From Stenotrophomonas_A sp035629025 (GTDB lineage Bacteria > Pseudomonadota > Gammaproteobacteria > Xanthomonadales > Xanthomonadaceae), in assembly GCA_035629025.1 (NCBI GenBank), contig DASPIU010000076.1, positions 124,001-188,000 on the forward strand: a stretch of 64,000 bases of DNA. Reading direction: 5' to 3'. Under the pieces are notes generated by a model. It was given only the letters and a program-made list of their open reading frames with translations, was not told where the DNA came from and ran no database searches. Positions within the stretch are counted from its first letter, which is position 1; each line of letters opens with the position of its first letter. The position numbers were made by a program, and so were the translations under genes. Below, in pieces: positions 58,955 through 64,000 of this stretch.

Positions 58955-59054
58955 AAAACTACGCTGTATAGGCGAAGACTCACGCAGCCTTAATGTCCGC
59001 GAAGCGCAGTATTCCGCGTCGCATTGCATTGGTCTGATGCTGCGGAGGCTATGT

Positions 59055-62000
59055 ATGGCCAGGTATCTGCGTGCTGGAAGGAATCATGCGCGTCACTGCC
59101 CACCACGAAGCCTCGGGTTGCCGGCCACGATTGCTGCGGTACTCGGCTGCATGGCCGCGCCGACGTACGCGCAGAACCTGTGGCAGGGCGACGTCAGCAC
59201 GGACGTGACCAACCCGGCGAACTGGAGCGCCGGCATTTCGCAATATCCTTTCGGCGACACCACCATCAATGCAGGCTCGCCGAACGCGGCGGTGTGGGCG
59301 GTGGGTGGGCCTTTCTTTCCCGGCAGCCTGTGGAGCTCCACCACCAAGTGGGACTTGAAGGCGCTTGCCATCGGCAGTGGCGCGGGCCAGACCGGGCTAC
59401 TGACCGTCAATGCGGTTTCCGGCTTCCAGAACGGCAGCCTGTTTGTGGACAGCGGTCCGGTGCTGGCCGTGGGCGTGGCGGGCGGCACCGGCGTGGCCAC
59501 GCTCAATCTGGGCATCGCCGGTCAGCCCGGGATCCGGCTGGACGCGGGCAGCTCGTCCGGGCTGGGCCTGGCAATAGGCGTCGATGCAGGAAGCAATGGC
59601 ACGCTGAACGTGCTGGGTTCCGGCAAGACGACGCAATCGCAAGCGTACGGTTACGCCACGGGCGGCACGTTGGACATGGCTTACGCCACGCACCGCGTGG
59701 GCGCCGGCGGCGGGACAGGCGTGGTCAACATCCAGGACGGTGCGCTGGCGCTCAGCAACCCGGGCAGCCCCGGCCCGGTGCCCGTGCTGAGTGTCGGCCT
59801 GGGCGGCGGCAGTAGCGGCACGATCAATGTCCTGGCCGGCGGCAAGCTCACCATCAACCCGTACACCTCGCAATCGTCGCCGGTCCCGCAGATTGGCGCC
59901 AACGGCGGCGTCGGCGCGGTGAACGTGCAAGGCAGCAACGCAGGCGGTTACGCCAGCAACGCGGTCTTCGGCAGTGGCCTGGACGTAGGCATCGGTGCGG
60001 GCAGCACTGGTTCGCTCAATCTGCTGGCCGGGGGCAAGGCACTCAACTACAGCATCGCCGATCTCACGGACCCCGGCACTGGCCTGCCGGTCGCGCCGCC
60101 GCTGGTGCGTCTGGGTGTGGACGGGGGCCAAGGCAACGCGCTGGTGTCCGGCGCGGACGCCATCTGGTATGTGGGGGCGGCCGTGCGGCCGGGCTTTGGC
60201 CCTACCGACCCGATTACCGATGGCACCCAGCTGGGCATGCTGCATGTCGGCGTGGACGGCACCGGTAGCCTGACCATCGCCGACGGCGCGGTGGTCACGC
60301 TGGGCACGGCCTACATTGAAGCCCGGAACAACAGCTCAGCGACCTGGTACGAGCTGACCGCCTTCGAGGACGGCACCGGCAACCTGTACCTGGGCGAGAC
60401 CGCCAGCGGCAACGGCACCTTGAACATCGGCGCGGCCGCGGGCAGCACGCCCGTGGCGCCAGGCGAACTGCGCGCCGCGCAGATCCTGCTCGGACCTGGC
60501 AGTGCGACGGTGTCGTTCAATCACACCAGCAGCAATTACCAGTTCGATACACCGCTGGTGGGCAGCGGCATCTTGGTCAATCTTGCGGGCATCACCTATC
60601 TCGTACCTGCGACCAGCCCGCCAGCCGGCGCGCCCACCGACAACAGCGCATTTGCCGGCGTCACCCAGCTGCGCGGTGGCGGTCTCGGCCTCACCTACAA
60701 CGCCGCGCTCGGCAGCAGCAATGTGCAGGTCCTGGGCAATGGCGCGCTGATCTACGGCAGCGGCGTGAGCATCGGCAATGCCATCGCCATTGACCCGGCC
60801 GCGGTGCTGGAAGTGCAATCGGCCGCCAACGCCACCCAGGCCGGGGCCATCAGCGGGGGCGGCGCCTTGAGCAAGACCGGCGCCGGCACGCTGGCCTTGA
60901 GCGCGATCAACCCGATGACCGGCGAAGTGCGCGTCAACGAAGGCGTGCTGGCTCTGGCAGGAGCGGGGGCGCTGAGCGACGCCAGCCGCGTGGTCGCCGA
61001 TGCGACGTTTGATGTTTCCGCCACCGCTGCGCCCACCTCCATCCGCACGCTCTCGGGAACCGGCGTGGTCAATCTTGGCAGCAGTGGGCTCACCCTCAGC
61101 GCGGCGGCCGACACCTTCGCCGGCGTGTTCACCGGCTCGGGCATGTTCGCGGTAGCGGCCGGCAGCGAAATCCTTACCGGTGCCAGCACCGGTTTCATTG
61201 GCAGTGCGGCAGTGCAGGGCGGCCAGCTGTGGGTCAACGGCATTCTCGGCAACGACGCCAGCACGATGCAGGTCAGCAACGGCGCGCGGCTGGGTGGCAA
61301 TGGCACGCTGGGCGGCGATGTCAGCATCGATGCCGGCGGCCTCCTCTCGCCCGGAGCGCAGGCCGGCACGCCCGGCACGCTCAGCGTGGGCGGCGACCTC
61401 AGCCTGGCCAGCGGGGCGATCCTGGATTACGACTTCGGCGAAGCTGGCATGGTCGGCGGCGCCTTCAACGATCTGCTCGATGTGGCCGGCAATCTCAACC
61501 TCGATGGCGTCATCAACGTCACCGAAACGCCCGGCGGTGCGTTTCACGCCGGCCTGTACCGGGTGATCAACTACGCCGGGACCTTGAACGATCAAGGGCT
61601 GGAACTGGGCACCGTCCCGGTGTCCGGGCTGGTGGTGGAAACCGCGATTCCCGGCCAGGTCAACCTCGTACTTGCCCCGCCCACGCCCGCCGGCTTCCTG
61701 GAGATATGGGACGGCGATGCCGGGCCGAAGAACGATGGCGTCATCAACGGCGGCAACGGCGTGTGGCAGTCCTCGGCCGGCAACGACAACTGGACCAATG
61801 TCGATGGCACGGTCAATGCACCATTTGCCGATGGCGGCTTTGCGATCTTCGCCGCCACGCCGGGCCAGGTGCAGGTGGACAACAGCCTGGGTGAAGTCGC
61901 GGTGACCGGCATGCAGTTTGCCGCCGATGGCTATCGCGTCAGTGGCGGCGCGATCACCTTGCAGGGTCCGGCCGCGATCGTGCGGGTGGGTGACGGCACG

Positions 62001-63950
62001 CTCGATGGCGAAGCCTACACCGCGACCTTCGATGCCGAGCTGTCCGGAACGGCGGAGCTGGTCAAGGCCGACCTCGGCACCCTGGTGCTCGGGGGTGCCA
62101 ACAGCTACAGCGGCGGCACGCGCGTGTTCCGCGGCACGTTGCAGGTTTCCAGCGATGCCAACCTCGGCGCGGCGGCCGGCGGCATTGCCTTCGACGCCGG
62201 CATTCTGCATACCACGGCCAGTTTCACCTCGGCACGCGCGGTGGATGTCGGCCTGCGTGGCACGATCGAGACCGACGCTGGCACCACTTTCAACGTGGAT
62301 GGCGCTTTCTCCGGCGCCGGAGAATTGATCAAGACTGGCGCCGGCACGCTGCACATGCTGCAAGGCGGGCCTCTCAGCGGACCGACGCAGGTGCTGCAAG
62401 GCAGCCTGATGGTGGACGGCAACCTCGGCAACTCCGCGGTGACCGTGGCCAACGCGGCGTTGCTGGGCGGCCACGGCACGGTCGGCGCGACCACCCTGAC
62501 GCCGGGCTCCACCGTGGCGCCGGGCAATTCCATCGGCACGCTGAGCGTCAACGGTGCCTACGTGCAGCAGGCCGGTGCGGTCTATGCACTGGAACTGGAC
62601 CCGGCCAGTGATCAGTCCGACCGTATTGCTGTCACCGGTACCGGCACGCTGGACAGCGGCGCGGTGCTCGACATCACCCAGCTGCCCACGGCCACTCCCG
62701 GCTGGTTGGCGGGCCGCTACGGCGTGCGCTACACGGTGTTGACCACCACCGGCGGCCTGGCCGGCACCTATCAGTTGACCGGCAACCGCGCGGTGTCGGC
62801 GTTTGCCTCGCTGGTGGATGTCTATGACGCCAACAATGCCTACCTGCAGATAATGCAGACTCGCGGACTGACCGATGTGGCGTGTTCGCCGAACCAGCAT
62901 GCGACCGCTGGCGGCCTGCAGTCGGCGCCTGACGGCAATGCCGCGCGTTCGGCGGTGCTCGGACTGCCCGACGACGCCGCGGCCTGCGATGCCTTCGGCC
63001 AGCTCAGTGGCGAGCTGTATGCCACGGCCCGCACCGTGTTCCTCGAAGACAGCCGCTTCCTGCGCGAGGCGGTGGGCGCGCGCCTGCGCGCTGACGACGG
63101 CATTGGCGGATCGAACGTGGTCGAAAGCGGCCAGGGCTTGTGGGGCCACGCCTTCGGATCGTGGGGCAACTTCCGCGCCAACCGCAACGTCAGCGAGCTG
63201 GACCGCGACATTGGCGGCTTCTTTGTCGGCTTCGACGGCAGCCCGGGGGCGCAATGGCGGTTGGGCGTGCTCGGCGGCTACAGCCAGTCCAGCTTCGATG
63301 TCGATGCGCTGCGCTCGTCCGGCTCCAGTGACGACCTGCACCTGGGCGCCTACGCCGGTGTGGAGGGCGAACGCCTGCGCGCGCAGTTTGGCGCGGCCTA
63401 TACCTGGCACGACGTGTCGACCAGCCGCAACGTCGCCTTTGCCGGCTACTCGGACCGTCTCGAAGCGGACTTCGACGCCTCGACCTTCCAGCTGTTCGGC
63501 GAGCTCGGCCACCGCTGGCAAGGCGGCACGCTGGAACTGGAACCCTTCCTCGGCGCAGCCTATGTGCGGGTGGACGTGGATGGCTTCAGCGAGAGCGGCG
63601 GCGCGGCGGCGCTGAGCGCGGCCAGCGACAACATGCACGTGACCTATTCCACCCTGGGCCTGCGCGCGGCCACCGCGTTGCGGGCCGGCGATGATCGCTG
63701 GCAGTGGCGGATGATGGCCGCGTGGCGGCATGCCTTCGGCACGGTCGAGCCGACTGCGTGGTTGCAGTTCGACGGCGGCCAGCCGTACTCGGTGGTCGGC
63801 GTGCCGATCGACCGTGATGTGCTGGCTCTGGAATTCGGCCTGGAAGGCAAGCTGTCCGGTAACGCGGACGTCGGCCTGCTGTACTCCGGGCAGATGGGCA
63901 ACGACAGCGAAGACCATGGCGCGAAGGCCTATGTGGCGTGGCGTTTCTGA
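59055..63950 (+). CDS. Type Va autotransporter 2 with PATR-type repeats
   Basis: The 1631-residue precursor has an extended signal peptide (LGLPATIAAVLGCMAAPTYAQ), a passenger with many Gly/Ala/Ser-rich beta strands, and passenger-associated transport repeats: LSKTGAGTLALSAINPMTG, LVKADLGTLVLGGANSYSG and LIKTGAGTLHMLQG. The pre-barrel segment has GGHGTVG and LTPGSTVAPGNSIGTL. The C-terminal barrel (about 1360-1631) ends AKAYVAWRF. No catalytic residues are recognised. The start at 59055 is chosen because CGGAGG stands 6 nt before it; 59037 in frame has no such site. Divergent from autotransporter 1. Confidence 0.93.
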   Translation: MARYLRAGRNHARHCPPRSLGLPATIAAVLGCMAAPTYAQNLWQGDVSTDVTNPANWSAGISQYPFGDTTINAGSPNAAVWAVGGPFFPGSLWSSTTKWDLKALAIGSGAGQTGLLTVNAVSGFQNGSLFVDSGPVLAVGVAGGTGVATLNLGIAGQPGIRLDAGSSSGLGLAIGVDAGSNGTLNVLGSGKTTQSQAYGYATGGTLDMAYATHRVGAGGGTGVVNIQDGALALSNPGSPGPVPVLSVGLGGGSSGTINVLAGGKLTINPYTSQSSPVPQIGANGGVGAVNVQGSNAGGYASNAVFGSGLDVGIGAGSTGSLNLLAGGKALNYSIADLTDPGTGLPVAPPLVRLGVDGGQGNALVSGADAIWYVGAAVRPGFGPTDPITDGTQLGMLHVGVDGTGSLTIADGAVVTLGTAYIEARNNSSATWYELTAFEDGTGNLYLGETASGNGTLNIGAAAGSTPVAPGELRAAQILLGPGSATVSFNHTSSNYQFDTPLVGSGILVNLAGITYLVPATSPPAGAPTDNSAFAGVTQLRGGGLGLTYNAALGSSNVQVLGNGALIYGSGVSIGNAIAIDPAAVLEVQSAANATQAGAISGGGALSKTGAGTLALSAINPMTGEVRVNEGVLALAGAGALSDASRVVADATFDVSATAAPTSIRTLSGTGVVNLGSSGLTLSAAADTFAGVFTGSGMFAVAAGSEILTGASTGFIGSAAVQGGQLWVNGILGNDASTMQVSNGARLGGNGTLGGDVSIDAGGLLSPGAQAGTPGTLSVGGDLSLASGAILDYDFGEAGMVGGAFNDLLDVAGNLNLDGVINVTETPGGAFHAGLYRVINYAGTLNDQGLELGTVPVSGLVVETAIPGQVNLVLAPPTPAGFLEIWDGDAGPKNDGVINGGNGVWQSSAGNDNWTNVDGTVNAPFADGGFAIFAATPGQVQVDNSLGEVAVTGMQFAADGYRVSGGAITLQGPAAIVRVGDGTLDGEAYTATFDAELSGTAELVKADLGTLVLGGANSYSGGTRVFRGTLQVSSDANLGAAAGGIAFDAGILHTTASFTSARAVDVGLRGTIETDAGTTFNVDGAFSGAGELIKTGAGTLHMLQGGPLSGPTQVLQGSLMVDGNLGNSAVTVANAALLGGHGTVGATTLTPGSTVAPGNSIGTLSVNGAYVQQAGAVYALELDPASDQSDRIAVTGTGTLDSGAVLDITQLPTATPGWLAGRYGVRYTVLTTTGGLAGTYQLTGNRAVSAFASLVDVYDANNAYLQIMQTRGLTDVACSPNQHATAGGLQSAPDGNAARSAVLGLPDDAAACDAFGQLSGELYATARTVFLEDSRFLREAVGARLRADDGIGGSNVVESGQGLWGHAFGSWGNFRANRNVSELDRDIGGFFVGFDGSPGAQWRLGVLGGYSQSSFDVDALRSSGSSDDLHLGAYAGVEGERLRAQFGAAYTWHDVSTSRNVAFAGYSDRLEADFDASTFQLFGELGHRWQGGTLELEPFLGAAYVRVDVDGFSESGGAAALSAASDNMHVTYSTLGLRAATALRAGDDRWQWRMMAAWRHAFGTVEPTAWLQFDGGQPYSVVGVPIDRDVLALEFGLEGKLSGNADVGLLYSGQMGNDSEDHGAKAYVAWRF

Positions 63951-63975
63951 AGTGCTATCCAGACCAGGAGGGGGA

Positions 63976-64000
63976 ATGCCGGAGTTCCGCTGGACGTATC
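63976..64000 (+). CDS. Start of a gene cut by the window end
   Basis: An ATG at 63976 is preceded by AGGAGGGGG, a near-perfect ribosome-binding site, and the frame reads MPEFRWTY to the end of the window, 25 bp after the autotransporter 2 stop. Too short to identify. Confidence 0.45.

Noticed and set aside
60336..63917. A 1193-codon open frame on the - strand opposite autotransporter 2
   Set aside because: The opposite strand shows PATR repeats and a full autotransporter barrel. The antisense translation is compositionally odd with no domain.
1..64000. tRNA or rRNA genes, prophage, insertion sequences
   Set aside because: No cloverleaf-like, rRNA-like, transposase or phage structural sequence was recognised; a tRNA scan would be needed to be certain.

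Overview
The window is one contiguous stretch of a high-GC gammaproteobacterial chromosome, most likely Xanthomonadaceae (Xanthomonas/Stenotrophomonas/Pseudoxanthomonas group). This rests on a typical xanthomonad GlcNAc locus (TonB receptor, GH20 hexosaminidase, glucokinase, NagP-like permease, LacI regulator, SIS-type deaminase, nagA, nagX), a class II-type gshA with a TTG start, GTAG-type REP sequences and the gene style. The genus cannot be fixed from the sequence alone. I saw no prophage, transposase, CRISPR array, rRNA or tRNA.

Layout. 1-4.3 kb: tail of a hybrid histidine kinase, an Anbu proteasome-like peptidase, folK, a pteridine reductase, a MidA-type methyltransferase and a VanZ-like protein. 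4.3-4.84 kb: a gene-free block of REP and inverted-repeat elements. 4.84-17.2 kb: divergent GlcNAc/chitooligosaccharide regulon; glk, TonB receptor and hexosaminidase run left, and permease, lacI, nagB-II, nagA and nagX run right. Two related LacI-type palindromes sit in the shared promoter region. 17.2-33 kb: housekeeping and envelope genes (cca, slt, a second TonB receptor, cytochrome c4, two DsbA proteins, engB, VIT transporter, gshA, an OmpR-type two-component pair). 33.4-38.6 kb: two small lipoproteins and a paoABC-type molybdenum aldehyde oxidoreductase. 38.8-40.5 kb: a chemoreceptor behind a textbook FliA (sigma-28) promoter.

40.7-51.4 kb is a redox/electrophile-stress region: aldo/keto reductase, alpha/beta hydrolase, HD protein, ECF41-type sigma factor, cupin, AhpD-like protein, an 86-residue sigma region-4-only protein coupled to a LysR gene, then an operon of two NmrA-like paralogues flanking OsmC, GST and bestrophin. 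The most striking signal is here: two perfect TGTCACA-N16-CGTC (ECF41-type) promoters, one before the ECF41 gene and one before the region-4-only gene, each ending only 8-9 nt before the start codon.

51.4-54.6 kb: a KaiC-like double ATPase overlapping a hybrid histidine kinase gene. 54.7-64 kb: two large divergent type V autotransporters, with an AT-rich palindrome between them. The beginning of another gene is cut off at the right edge.
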